Positions 36,867 through 45,509 of a stretch of DNA of 60,641 nt are shown here, piece after piece. The stretch covers positions 1-60,641 of the forward strand of contig CALBMX010000065.1 of the NCBI GenBank assembly GCA_937896235.1, written 5' to 3'. A program made the translations under genes and the position numbers. The notes under the pieces were generated by a model that worked only from the letters and a program-made list of their open reading frames with translations, had not been told where the DNA came from and did not search any database. Source of the DNA: an uncultured bacterium (GTDB lineage Bacteria; Planctomycetota; UBA1135; GCA-002686595). Positions within the stretch are counted from its first letter, which is position 1; the number at the start of each line of letters is the position of its first letter.

Positions 36867-39056
36867 ATGTCGAGAATCATCAGCACCCTTATCGTTCTTG
36901 CCCTCTTCGGAGCGCTCTTCCTTTTGCCCGGCGCCGACCCCGCACAGCTCGGCGCCCTACAGATTGGCGACCTCCTCTCCGAGGAGAGCGAGGCCGGCCC
37001 GACCCACGCCGAGCTTATCCTTTCGAGCGCCTCAGCCTCACAGGGGCCGGAGGAGAGCCAGCTCACCTTTAGCCTCGGCAATGTCGTCGTGCGCGGCCCC
37101 GAGGGTGTCCCCCTCGATAAAACCGTCAACGATGCAGCCCGCCGGTCCTTACTCGCGGGCTTGCGCCAGACCCTGGCAGACGTCATGGACGAATGGGCGG
37201 GGATGGATGAAGAGGCGCGCGCGTCGAAGCGTGGCCTGCTCCTTGGCGGCATCGCATCCCTTGCGCGAGCATCGGACAGCTCGGCAACCTCTCTCATTCT
37301 CAAAGGCAAAGGCGAGCACACGGCCACGGAAGGCGGAGCCTCGTTCGAGCTGGTCGCAACCGGCGGAGATTGGGGCGCCCAAGGCGGCGAGCGCATCCTC
37401 CACTACGACGCGGGCTCAGGCGCGCAGCGCTCGCGACTGGATTGGACTCCGCCCTCCCGCTCCTCGCTAGTTCCGCCGCTCATCGCGATTGCGCTAGCTG
37501 TTCTTTTGCGCAAGCCGGTACTCGCCCTTGGCATCGGGGTACTCATGGGCACTTTCCTGGTTGGCATGCACGAGGGTAGTGGCGCACTCATGAGTACAGT
37601 CATGGCTCCTGTGAATTTTGTCGCCCCCTATTTTTGGGGGGAGCTCATCAGCGAAGACCGCCAGCTCATCATCGGCTTCGTTGTCGCCATGCTCGCCATG
37701 ATCGGTGTCTTGTCCCGCTCGGGCGGCATCCAGGGGTTGATGGATCACATCGCGCGTTACGCAACAAGCGTAAGGCAAACCCAGATCGTCACCTGGGTGC
37801 TTGGGCTGCTTGTATTCTTTGACGACTACACGAACACCATCATCTGTGGCGCAACGATGAGGCCGTTGACCGATCGCTTTCGCATCAGTCGCGAGAAGCT
37901 GTCCTACCTCGTCGACTCCACCGCGGCACCTGTTGCTGGGCTCATGATCGTTTCGACTTGGATCGCCTTCGAAGTCTCGACCTTCTCCAACCAACTCCCC
38001 GCCGCTGGGCTGCTCTCCAGCGATGGCTACTCGGTGTTTATCGAGACGCTCCCCTACCGCTTCTACTGCATTTTCACGATCTTCTTCGTGGGCCTCATCG
38101 TCTTCTCGGGCCGTGACTTTGGCCCTATGCTAAAGGCTGAGGTCAGGGCGCGAACCACCGGCCAGCTCATTCGACCCGGTGGACAGCCCATGGTCTCCGA
38201 AGAGGGCACCGCGCTGGAAACCGCTCCCGGAGTCACTCCCGCTGCTTGGCGAGCGCTATTGCCACTTGGCGCCTTTTTGGCGGTCACAAGCTACGTGATT
38301 CTGGACACGGGGGGAGCCTTCAGCGGCACCATTGAAAACCTGTGGTCGATTACGGGACTCAAGGACATGCTCGGGAATGCCTCGAGCTCGCTGGCCCTAT
38401 TCCAAGGTTCCGTGGTCGGCCTCATCCTCGCTTGCCTCGTCTCGCTAACCGCGGGCCTACGAGGCGAGATCCTCAAAGCAGCCTGGACGACCTTGCGATC
38501 CATGGGGGTCGCGGTGGTCATCCTGTACTTGGCTTGGATGGTTGCCGCCGTCTGCGGCGACCTGGGCACGGCCTCCTATCTCACAGCGCTGCTGGGCGAC
38601 TCCATGGCCCCCGGTGCGCTGCCCATGATCCTGTTCCTTTTGGCGGGACTGGTCTCTTTTGCGACCGGCACTTCCTGGGGAACCATGGGGATCCTGTTGC
38701 CGCTCGTCGTTGGTCTGTCCTTTACCATTGGAGAGAGCTCCGAAGTTGGAGGTTACCTCCTCATGGTCATGTCGATCGGCGCAGTTTTAGAGGGCTCGAT
38801 TTTTGGCGACCACTGCTCGCCGATCTCCGACACCACCGTCCTCTCCTCTGTTGCTTGCGCCGCCGACCATGTCGACCACGTGAGGACTCAAGCGCCCTAC
38901 GCGCTGATCACGATGTCCATGAGCCTAGCCGTCGGCTACTTGCCCTGTGCGTTTTTAGGAATGAGTCCTTATATTGCCCTCGTTCTCGGCATGGTCTTTT
39001 TGACGGGAATCGTCTTCTCATTCGGTAAAAAGGCCGATGAGGTTTTCGTAAAGTAG
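36867..39056 (+). CDS. NhaC-family Na+/H+ antiporter with a large N-terminal extension
   Basis: This protein of about 729 residues from Met 36867 begins with a signal or anchor helix (IISTLIVLALFGALFLLPGA). A hydrophilic region of about 170 residues without obvious motifs follows. The transporter proper starts near residue 190, with about 12 helices. NhaC-type blocks include WVLGLLVFFDDYTNTIICGATMRPLTDRFRISREKLSYLVDSTAAPVAG, TSWGTMGILLPLV and GDHCSPISDTTVLSS. The family exchanges Na+ for H+ (or amino acids) across the inner membrane. A 24-residue longer start would put an Arg-rich, non-signal segment first. The extension would face the periplasm if the first helix is an anchor. Confidence 0.85.
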   Translation: MSRIISTLIVLALFGALFLLPGADPAQLGALQIGDLLSEESEAGPTHAELILSSASASQGPEESQLTFSLGNVVVRGPEGVPLDKTVNDAARRSLLAGLRQTLADVMDEWAGMDEEARASKRGLLLGGIASLARASDSSATSLILKGKGEHTATEGGASFELVATGGDWGAQGGERILHYDAGSGAQRSRLDWTPPSRSSLVPPLIAIALAVLLRKPVLALGIGVLMGTFLVGMHEGSGALMSTVMAPVNFVAPYFWGELISEDRQLIIGFVVAMLAMIGVLSRSGGIQGLMDHIARYATSVRQTQIVTWVLGLLVFFDDYTNTIICGATMRPLTDRFRISREKLSYLVDSTAAPVAGLMIVSTWIAFEVSTFSNQLPAAGLLSSDGYSVFIETLPYRFYCIFTIFFVGLIVFSGRDFGPMLKAEVRARTTGQLIRPGGQPMVSEEGTALETAPGVTPAAWRALLPLGAFLAVTSYVILDTGGAFSGTIENLWSITGLKDMLGNASSSLALFQGSVVGLILACLVSLTAGLRGEILKAAWTTLRSMGVAVVILYLAWMVAAVCGDLGTASYLTALLGDSMAPGALPMILFLLAGLVSFATGTSWGTMGILLPLVVGLSFTIGESSEVGGYLLMVMSIGAVLEGSIFGDHCSPISDTTVLSSVACAADHVDHVRTQAPYALITMSMSLAVGYLPCAFLGMSPYIALVLGMVFLTGIVFSFGKKADEVFVK

Positions 39057-39118
39057 GCCACCAAGAACCTCTCCCCTTGACTCCCCCCCTAGACACTAAG
39101 ATCGAACGCCTCGCCAAA

Positions 39119-40126
39119 ATGGACGAGAGCGCTGACGCGACCAGCAAGATGGGACGCCGCATGATTGCGGGCGTCCTTTTCGGCGTGGCGGTCTACATAG
39201 GCATCGTGCTGTGGCTGGATGCTGGAGCCATTTGGGAGGGGATTCACAACCTCTCCTGGTGGACGCTCCCCGCAGCCTGCGGCCTCGCCTTCTGTAACTA
39301 TCTGCTGCGGTTTCTCAAGTGGGAGCGCTATCGGAACCTGCTCGGTATCCAACTGGAGAGGCGCACCTCGTTTGTGATCTACCTGGCTGGCTTTTCCATG
39401 GGTGTCACTCCCGGAAAAATGGGCGAGGTGCTGAAATCCTGGCTCATCAAAAAGGTAAACGGCACCCCGATTCATGTCAGCGCCCCCATCGTGGTAGCTG
39501 AGCGCCTGACGGACTTGTTCGGATTTCTTATTTTGGTTGCTGCGGGGGGCCTCGTCAGTCGGCCGGACTATGCACCTATCTTTGTGGCCACGCTTGCTGT
39601 TTGTGTGATTGCAGCGTTTGCCTGCGGGTCTCCCAAGTCCGCGGCTTTCGCGATCAAGATTGTGCGAAAGCTTCCCATGGGAACCAAGATCGCCCCCAAG
39701 CTCGAGGTGGCCTTTGAGAACTCCGCTGTTCTATTAGCGCCCAAAGAGATCCTCTTCCCAACCCTCTTGTCTGCAGTCTCCTGGGGCTTCGAGTGCTTGG
39801 CTTTTCTGTTGATTGCACGCAGCTTGGCTCCGGCTGGTACTGAGATCTCACTCGCCTTTTGCGTGTTCGCCTACTCGATAAGCGCAATCGCCGGCGCCGT
39901 AGCCATCATTTTCCCCGGGGGCATTGGAGTCACCGAGGGAATTCTCGGCTCCCTAACCCGCCAAGCCTACCAGCCCGCATTTGCCAGCCTTGGTGTTGAG
40001 GCCGCTCGAGCGGCGGCGAGATCGCAGGCCGCTGGTGCGGTTCTCCTCACTCGTTTTGCCACCCTCTGGTTTGGAGTTGCCGTGGGGCTCGTCGCGACCG
40101 CAATTTTTAAACGAATGCGGCGTTAA
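39119..40126 (+). CDS. Flippase-like membrane protein (lysylphosphatidylglycerol synthase TM family)
   Basis: This integral membrane protein of about 335 residues has about 8 helices. It carries the conserved block FSMGVTPGKMGEVLKSWLI, the segment VVAERLTDLFGFLILVAAGGL, and the C-terminal FPGGIGVTEGILGSLTRQAY of the YbhN/AglD/MprF-N superfamily. These are thought to translocate lipids or lipid-linked intermediates; the substrate is unknown here. It follows the NhaC gene by 20-60 bp on the same strand and is probably co-transcribed. An upstream TTG at 39077 would add 14 residues; ATG 39119 is the next clean start and the true start is uncertain. Confidence 0.85.
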   Translation: MDESADATSKMGRRMIAGVLFGVAVYIGIVLWLDAGAIWEGIHNLSWWTLPAACGLAFCNYLLRFLKWERYRNLLGIQLERRTSFVIYLAGFSMGVTPGKMGEVLKSWLIKKVNGTPIHVSAPIVVAERLTDLFGFLILVAAGGLVSRPDYAPIFVATLAVCVIAAFACGSPKSAAFAIKIVRKLPMGTKIAPKLEVAFENSAVLLAPKEILFPTLLSAVSWGFECLAFLLIARSLAPAGTEISLAFCVFAYSISAIAGAVAIIFPGGIGVTEGILGSLTRQAYQPAFASLGVEAARAAARSQAAGAVLLTRFATLWFGVAVGLVATAIFKRMRR

Positions 40127-40242
40127 AGGCGAAGCTTAGGGGACTCCACCAAATGCCAAGTCGCCCTAAGCCAAGAGATGGGAAGGGCTTACGAGAATCC
40201 CCTGAAGGGCTGCGCCAGAGGTCGCTTCCCAATGTCGGCACA

Positions 40243-40258
40243 CCACTACATTTGGTGT
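40243..40258. promoter_or_regulatory. Candidate NrdR box 1
   Basis: CCACTACATTTGGTGT matches the known NrdR consensus acaCwAtATaTwGtgt at 12 of 16 positions, including C4, A6, A8, T9, T11 and G13. It lies 226 bp before the nrdA start. It overlaps a wider ACACCA...TGGTGT palindrome at 40240-40258. Confidence 0.65.
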
Positions 40259-40274
40259 TGAAGGACAAGGGGGG

Positions 40275-40290
40275 CCACCATATGCTGTAC
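40275..40290. promoter_or_regulatory. Candidate NrdR box 2
   Basis: CCACCATATGCTGTAC matches the NrdR consensus at 10 of 16 positions (C4, A6, t7, A8, T9, G13 kept). It begins exactly 32 bp after box 1, three helical turns, which is the usual tandem spacing of NrdR sites. It lies 178 bp before nrdA. The 340-bp interval 40127-40468 holds no gene. Confidence 0.6.
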
Positions 40291-40468
40291 AAACGTCAGG
40301 CATGACTCGGCCAACCTGCAAAGCGCAGCGGCAGGTACTTGTCGGCCGTCCCCCCCTCTTTCGTTCCTTCTGAGCACTAATTACGCCCCCTTCCACTGGG
40401 AGCGTTCTGCCCCCGCAGCCCTCTCCTCCCCTTCGCAAGGCAGCCACGCTCCAAGTCTCCTAAAGCAC

Positions 40469-42832
40469 ATGTCCCAGACTGTTAGCAAACAATCCCCAAC
40501 GACTGTCTCTACGCCTGAAGTCCCCTCTCCTGGAATGCAGGTCCGCAAGCGCAACGGCGGGCTGGAACCCGTTGACCTGAACAAGATCGTCAAGGCAATC
40601 ACGCGCACTTGTGTGGGCCTTTTGCAAGTCGATCCGATCCGGATTGCGACGCGCACGATTAGCGGCCTCTTCGATGGCGCCACCACCGCCGAGCTCGATC
40701 AGCTTTCGATTCAAACGGCTGCATCTCTCATCTCCGAAGAGCCGGAATACTCCAAGCTTGCGGGGCGCTTGCTCACGACGTACATCGACAAGGAAGTGCA
40801 GAACCAGGAGATCTACTCGTTCAGCCAGTCGATCAAGCGCGGTCACGAGCTTGGCCTTGTGAATGACGAGACGCTGAAGCTCGTGCTCGACAACAGCCGC
40901 AAGCTCAACGACACCATCGAACCCGAGCGCTCACATCTGTTCAACTACTTTGGCGCACGCACGGTTTACGATCGCTACATGCTGAAGGATCCCGTCACGC
41001 GCAAGGTGATCGAGACACCCCAGTACTTTTTCATGCGCGTCGCCTGCGGCCTTTCTGAGCGTGCGGGTGAGGCGCGTGACTTCTACCGCCTCATCTCGAG
41101 CCTACGCTACCTGCCGAGCTCCCCAACCCTGTTCAATTCGGGAACCCGCCACACCCAGCTCAGCTCGTGTTACCTGTTAGATTCACCTGGTGACTCTCTA
41201 GACTCCATCTACGACCGTTACAAGGACATCGCACAGCTCTCCAAGTACGCAGGCGGTATCGGCGTGTCTTGGTCGCGCGTCCGGTCCCGCGGCTCGCTCA
41301 TTCGCGGAACAAACGGCAACTCCAACGGCATTGTCCCGTTCCTGAAGACCCTAGATTCATCCGTCGCCGCCGTCAATCAAGGCGGTCGTCGCAAGGGCGC
41401 TGCATGCGTGTACTTGGAGACCTGGCACGGCGACATTGAAGACTTCCTGGAGTTGCGCGAAAACACCGGTGAAGAGTCCCGCCGCACCCACAACCTGAAC
41501 CAAGCAAACTGGGTTCCCGACCTCTTCATGCAGCGTGTTCAAGAGGACAAACCCTGGAGTTTGTTTGACCCCAAAGACGTCCCCGAGCTCGTGGACACAT
41601 TCGGTGAGGAGTTCGCCACTGTGTACGAAGCTGCGGAAGCCAAAGGCCTCGCCCTTCGCCAAGTGCAGGCGCGCGACCTCTACGCTCGCATGATGCGCAA
41701 CTTGGCGCAGACAGGAAACGGCTGGATGACCTTTAAGGATGCGTCCAACAGGTGCTGCAACCAGACCGGAGAGCCTGGCAACATTGTCCACCTGTCCAAT
41801 CTCTGCACGGAGATCCTAGAGGTCACTTCAGAAGAAGAAACAGCGGTCTGCAACTTGGGCTCCGTCAACCTTGGGAAGTGTGTCACCGACGGCGCGTTTG
41901 ACTTCCATGCCCTAGCGGAGATCGTACACACGGCCGTCAAATACCTCGACCGTGTCATCGATGTCAACTACTACCCGATCGAGGGAGCGAAGGTGTCGAA
42001 CTCGCGCTGGCGCCCCGTTGGCATGGGCGCAATGGGCTTGCAAGATGTCTTCTTCAAGTTGCGCTTGCCGTTTGACTCCGCAGAAGCACTTGAGCTCAGC
42101 TCAAGGATTCAAGAGGAGATCTATTACAACGCTTTGGTCACTTCAAACAAGATTGCCCAAGCGAAGGGTGCTCACGAAGCCTGGAAAGAGACACGCGCCT
42201 CAAAAGGTGACCTGCAGTTTGACCTGTGGGGAGTCACGCCACCCGAGACCGAGCGTTGGGATAAGCTGAAGGCGAAAATCGCGAAACACGGACTTCGCAA
42301 CTCCTTGCTGCTGGCCATCGCGCCAACGGCGACGATCGCGTCGATCGCTGGCTGCTATGAGTGCATCGAACCCCAGGTCTCGAACCTGTTCAAGCGCGAA
42401 ACGCTTTCAGGAGACTTCATGCAGATCAACGACTACCTCGTTAGCGATCTGAAAGGACTTGGCCTTTGGAATGCTGAGGTCCGCAACACCATCAAAAAGA
42501 ACGAGGGCAGTGTCCAAGACGTAACGCAACTCTCGGAGGAGATGCGCACGCTCTATCGCACGGCCTGGGAGCTGCCACAAAAAGCATTGATCGACTTGGC
42601 CGCCGCGCGCGGACCCTATCTCGACCAAAGTCAGTCGCTCAACTTGTTCATGGCCTCCCCCACCATCGGGAAGCTCTCGAGTATGTATGCCTACGCATGG
42701 AAGCAGGGCATCAAGACGACCTACTACCTACGGTCTCGGCCAGCGACCCGGATTCGCCAGACTACGGTTACAGACACCAGCGATGTCTCCTGCTCCCTGG
42801 AGAACCCAGAGAGCTGCGAGGCTTGCGGCTAG
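40469..42832 (+). CDS. nrdA: Class Ia ribonucleotide reductase large subunit
   Basis: This 787-residue protein has an N-terminal ATP-cone (residues about 25-115: VRKRNGGLEPVDLNKIVKAI). The catalytic ten-stranded barrel follows. Active-site residues can be placed: C234 in QLSSCYLLD, N444, C446 (thiyl) and E448 in SNLCTEI, and C461 in AVCNLGSVNL, the redox partner. The C-terminal pair C783/C786 (SCEACG) would receive electrons from thioredoxin. The ATP-cone implies dATP feedback inhibition. It reduces ribonucleoside diphosphates. Two putative NrdR boxes precede it, and nrdB follows after 83 bp. Confidence 0.97.
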   Translation: MSQTVSKQSPTTVSTPEVPSPGMQVRKRNGGLEPVDLNKIVKAITRTCVGLLQVDPIRIATRTISGLFDGATTAELDQLSIQTAASLISEEPEYSKLAGRLLTTYIDKEVQNQEIYSFSQSIKRGHELGLVNDETLKLVLDNSRKLNDTIEPERSHLFNYFGARTVYDRYMLKDPVTRKVIETPQYFFMRVACGLSERAGEARDFYRLISSLRYLPSSPTLFNSGTRHTQLSSCYLLDSPGDSLDSIYDRYKDIAQLSKYAGGIGVSWSRVRSRGSLIRGTNGNSNGIVPFLKTLDSSVAAVNQGGRRKGAACVYLETWHGDIEDFLELRENTGEESRRTHNLNQANWVPDLFMQRVQEDKPWSLFDPKDVPELVDTFGEEFATVYEAAEAKGLALRQVQARDLYARMMRNLAQTGNGWMTFKDASNRCCNQTGEPGNIVHLSNLCTEILEVTSEEETAVCNLGSVNLGKCVTDGAFDFHALAEIVHTAVKYLDRVIDVNYYPIEGAKVSNSRWRPVGMGAMGLQDVFFKLRLPFDSAEALELSSRIQEEIYYNALVTSNKIAQAKGAHEAWKETRASKGDLQFDLWGVTPPETERWDKLKAKIAKHGLRNSLLLAIAPTATIASIAGCYECIEPQVSNLFKRETLSGDFMQINDYLVSDLKGLGLWNAEVRNTIKKNEGSVQDVTQLSEEMRTLYRTAWELPQKALIDLAAARGPYLDQSQSLNLFMASPTIGKLSSMYAYAWKQGIKTTYYLRSRPATRIRQTTVTDTSDVSCSLENPESCEACG

Positions 42833-42850
42833 CTTCGCAGGACTCAACCT

Positions 42851-42877
42851 GCCAGCCGCTCTAAAAGGGCGGCTGGC
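42851..42877 (+). other. Hairpin between nrdA and nrdB
   Basis: A 9-bp perfect stem GCCAGCCGC / GCGGCTGGC closes a 9-nt loop (TCTAAAAGG) in the 83-bp nrdA-nrdB gap, without a T-run. It could set relative mRNA levels of the two genes. Confidence 0.55.
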
Positions 42878-42915
42878 CCAATCGACCCAAGAGAGAAGTA
42901 GAGAAGAGAACTGTC

Positions 42916-43914
42916 ATGCTGCTAGATCCAGGTTTTGACCTAACCCTGCGCCCGATGAAGTACCCGTTGTTTTACGACATGTACAGGGACGCAATCAAAA
43001 ATACGTGGACCGTTGAGGAGATCGATTTCTCTACGGACATCGTCGATCTGCAAAATCGACTCACTCCAGCCGAAGGGCACATGATTGCGCGCCTCGTCGC
43101 ATTCTTTGCTACGGGAGACTCGATCGTCTCCAACAACCTGGTACTGAACCTCTACAAGCACATCAACTCGCCCGAAGCGCGCATGTACTTGTCTCGGCAG
43201 CTCTATGAAGAGGCGCTGCATGTTCAGTTCTACCTCACCCTGCTCGACACGTATATCCCCGATGACGCCGAGCGCGCTGCGGCCTTCGCTGCAGTCGACA
43301 ACATCCCGTCTATCGCGAGCAAGGCCGACTTCTGCTACAAGTGGATTGGCTCGATCAACAAGCTCGATGAGCTCCATACGGAGGCGGATCGCAAGAGCTT
43401 TTTGCTCAACTTGATTTGTTTCGCGGGGTGCATCGAAGGGCTCTTCTTCTACGGGGCTTTTGCCTACGTCTACTTCATGCGGTCCAGGGGCCTGCTTAAC
43501 GGTCTAGCTGCTGGAACAAACTGGGTCTTTCGCGACGAATCCGCGCATATGGGATTCGCCTTTGAGGTCATCAATACCGTGCGCGACCAGCAGCCAGAGC
43601 TTTTTGACGAGGACCTCGAAAAGCGCGTAGTTGTGATGTTCCGCGAAGCCGTCGACTGCGAGTTCTCGTTCGCCCAAGACCTTCTTGACGGTGGCGTCTC
43701 CGGACTCTCCGCAAGGGACATGCGCTCTTATCTTGAGTTCGTCGCGGACCAGCGCATGTCAAACTTAGGCATGCAGCCGATTTACGGATCCAAGAACCCC
43801 TTCGAGTTCATGGAGATGCAGGACGTCCAAGAGCTCTCGAATTTCTTCGAGCGCAAAGTGTCGGCCTACCAAGTCTCGGTCACCGGCGAAGTCGCCTTCG
43901 ACGAAGCCTTTTAG
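42916..43914 (+). CDS. nrdB: Class Ia ribonucleotide reductase small (radical) subunit
   Basis: This 332-residue ferritin-like protein has metal ligands and radical site spaced exactly as in E. coli R2. D68 (TGDSIVSNN) corresponds to D84; E99 and H102 (LYEEALHVQF) correspond to E115 and H118. Y106 takes the place of the radical Tyr122. Later ligands are in CIEGLFFYGAFAYVYF and RDESAHMGFAFEVI. It makes the tyrosyl radical for NrdA. Presence of Tyr argues against the Chlamydia-type Phe (class Ic). Purine-rich AGAGAAG sites precede the ATG. Its stop overlaps the convergent DUF2238 gene by 4 bp. Confidence 0.96.
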   Translation: MLLDPGFDLTLRPMKYPLFYDMYRDAIKNTWTVEEIDFSTDIVDLQNRLTPAEGHMIARLVAFFATGDSIVSNNLVLNLYKHINSPEARMYLSRQLYEEALHVQFYLTLLDTYIPDDAERAAAFAAVDNIPSIASKADFCYKWIGSINKLDELHTEADRKSFLLNLICFAGCIEGLFFYGAFAYVYFMRSRGLLNGLAAGTNWVFRDESAHMGFAFEVINTVRDQQPELFDEDLEKRVVVMFREAVDCEFSFAQDLLDGGVSGLSARDMRSYLEFVADQRMSNLGMQPIYGSKNPFEFMEMQDVQELSNFFERKVSAYQVSVTGEVAFDEAF

Positions 43915-44555
43915 CGATACCTGGCAAAAACTCGGAAGCACGCCAACGCGAAGAGCGCGCCTAGGCCATCCGCAAGGATGTCCTTCTGCGCATCCCAGAT
44001 GTCTCCTTGGCTGCCGAGTACTGCGATGCCAGCACTCTCGTCAGCCGAAATCGCATACTGCCATTCGAACACTTCGTAGAGGCCGGCGACGGTGACGATT
44101 GCGAAGAGCGGGAAGAGATAGAGAATCCATGCCGTGTTCACGAGTCGTCTGGATTGGATGAGCTCGGCAATACCAAAGGCGTAAAAACCAACGCTAAAGT
44201 GAGCTAGTCGGTCGTAGTGGTTGCGCTCGAAATCGAAGAACTCGGTCACAAGGCCAAACGGAACTCGCTCAAACGTGTAGTGGCCGCCGATCGTGTGCAA
44301 GATCGGCAGAACACTCATCATGAGTAGTGCGACTCCCGTGACCGGCGTTCCCCGAAGGGCTTGGTGCCGTGTCAACCACACGACCAGCACAACAATCAGT
44401 ACGATCGGCAGGTTCTCGGCGAACCAAACCGCCCGATCCCTTGGCGCGTATCCGCAAATGGTGAACAGGAGCAAGTAGCTCGCCAGAAGACACCTAGCTA
44501 AGGTCCCTACGCCTTGAGAACCCCCCGGAGGCCGCGTTGAAGTTGTATTGTCCAC
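43911..44555 (-). CDS. DUF2238 (YjdF-like) inner-membrane protein
   Basis: This 214-residue protein has about five transmembrane helices. It carries the family signature HYDRLAHFSVGFYAFGIAEL and the following YEVFEWQYAI and GSQGDIWDAQKDILADGLGAL, which I associate with DUF2238. The HYDRxxHF and DxxDMxxDxxG-like residues could be membrane-embedded active-site or metal ligands. Function is unknown. It is convergent with nrdB, overlapping by 4 bp. Confidence 0.85.
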   Translation of the reverse strand: MDNTTSTRPPGGSQGVGTLARCLLASYLLLFTICGYAPRDRAVWFAENLPIVLIVVLVVWLTRHQALRGTPVTGVALLMMSVLPILHTIGGHYTFERVPFGLVTEFFDFERNHYDRLAHFSVGFYAFGIAELIQSRRLVNTAWILYLFPLFAIVTVAGLYEVFEWQYAISADESAGIAVLGSQGDIWDAQKDILADGLGALFALACFRVFARYR

Positions 44556-44835
44556 GCACCCTATGTACCAAACTCAACTCTGCGTGGCTGCCGGATTCCG
44601 AGGCCACTTGACGCTAGGCAAACAGGTGGGCCTAGCAGGGGTCGACATTCTCAATGCTGGAGATGCGAAGGGCTCTTATGGCCTATGCGCGCAACCTCCC
44701 TCAGACTTCCCGTAAGGCGTGGATTTCCTAGCGTGGGTCCACCTGGCATGAGGCCCATTTGGAAGGTCGATCGCACCCAGGTCTCCCGAGCTGCGGCGCT
44801 TTGCAACCGCTACAGCCAAGACGTACCTTGAAGTC

Positions 44836-45000
44836 CTAGCAACCCTCTCCGTTTGCAAAATAGCGGTCGTAGACTTGCCCGGTGAGAAGAAGGGAACAAC
44901 CGATAGCAAGTGCCCAAAGTGCAGAGATCATGACGATTCGAGGATGAGAGAAGAGGTTTGGCACCGGCAAGTTCCACGTGCTGCCCCCCTTCAAGCCCAT
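44836..45000 (-). CDS. Possible small membrane protein (54 aa)
   Basis: A short frame from ATG 45000 encodes 54 residues with one hydrophobic helix (RIVMISALWALAIGCSLLLTG) and a charged tail YDRYFANGEGC. AAAGGGGA precedes the start but almost touches it. It could equally be the tail of a decayed membrane-protein gene. Only composition supports it. Confidence 0.3.
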   Translation of the reverse strand: MGLKGGSTWNLPVPNLFSHPRIVMISALWALAIGCSLLLTGQVYDRYFANGEGC

Positions 45001-45317
45001 TCCCCTTTGTGTCTCCGGACGAGCTGCGAATAATCCCTCTAGGGTTCGTCGAAACCGCCTCCAGCCCCCCCCCTCCAAAACCTTGGGCAACCGAGTGAGA
45101 CTTCCTAAACCATTCTGCCGAGCAGGGCTCTTGGAGCTCACTTTGCCGGGGTAACTATTGGTGTAAACAGCGGTCAGGCGTAGCCCGATCCCTTGCAGCA
45201 CCGGGTTCTCAATCCCAGTATCCTTACGTCCAGAACCTTCCCGATGATCGGGCCGTATGGATGGGCACGAGGGCTGAACGGGGGGAGGGGCCATAAACAA
45301 CTGGGCGCTAGGTCACC

Positions 45318-45509
45318 TGAGATTCGCGCGAAGCCATTTGCCTGTAGGCCTTGGGCAGCAAGGTCGGGGTCAGCGAATGAGAGCTGATCAAGTACGCCAT
45401 TGCCTCCGTCGTCAACCAATGCCCAGTTCTACTGGAGCATTTCGACGGCCTTGAACCAGTAGTCGCGGTTGTTGACTGCAATCTCAGCTTCCACAGGCGG
45501 TCGGAATGG
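45318..45509 (-). pseudogene. Relic of an unrecognised gene
   Basis: Minus-strand translation gives a protein-like run, AVNNRDYWFKAVEMLQ, an in-frame TAG at 45431-45429 (one base from a CAG), then NWALVDDGGNGVLDQLSFAD and PDLAAQGLQANGFARI. Codon use and patterning look genuine, but the start is missing and a stop interrupts it, so I call it a relic. Family unknown. Confidence 0.35.

Larger units (their letters stand above)
44556..45509. other. Mostly gene-free interval with two possible remnants
   Basis: About 950 bp between the DUF2238 gene and the GH113-like gene. It contains the possible short membrane ORF and the relic listed separately. The rest shows no usable frame. It may be a second decay zone like 9.8-10.7 kb. 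Confidence 0.4.

Noticed and set aside
43205..43762. Alternative frames within nrdB
   Set aside because: Shadows of a gene with all ligand residues in place.
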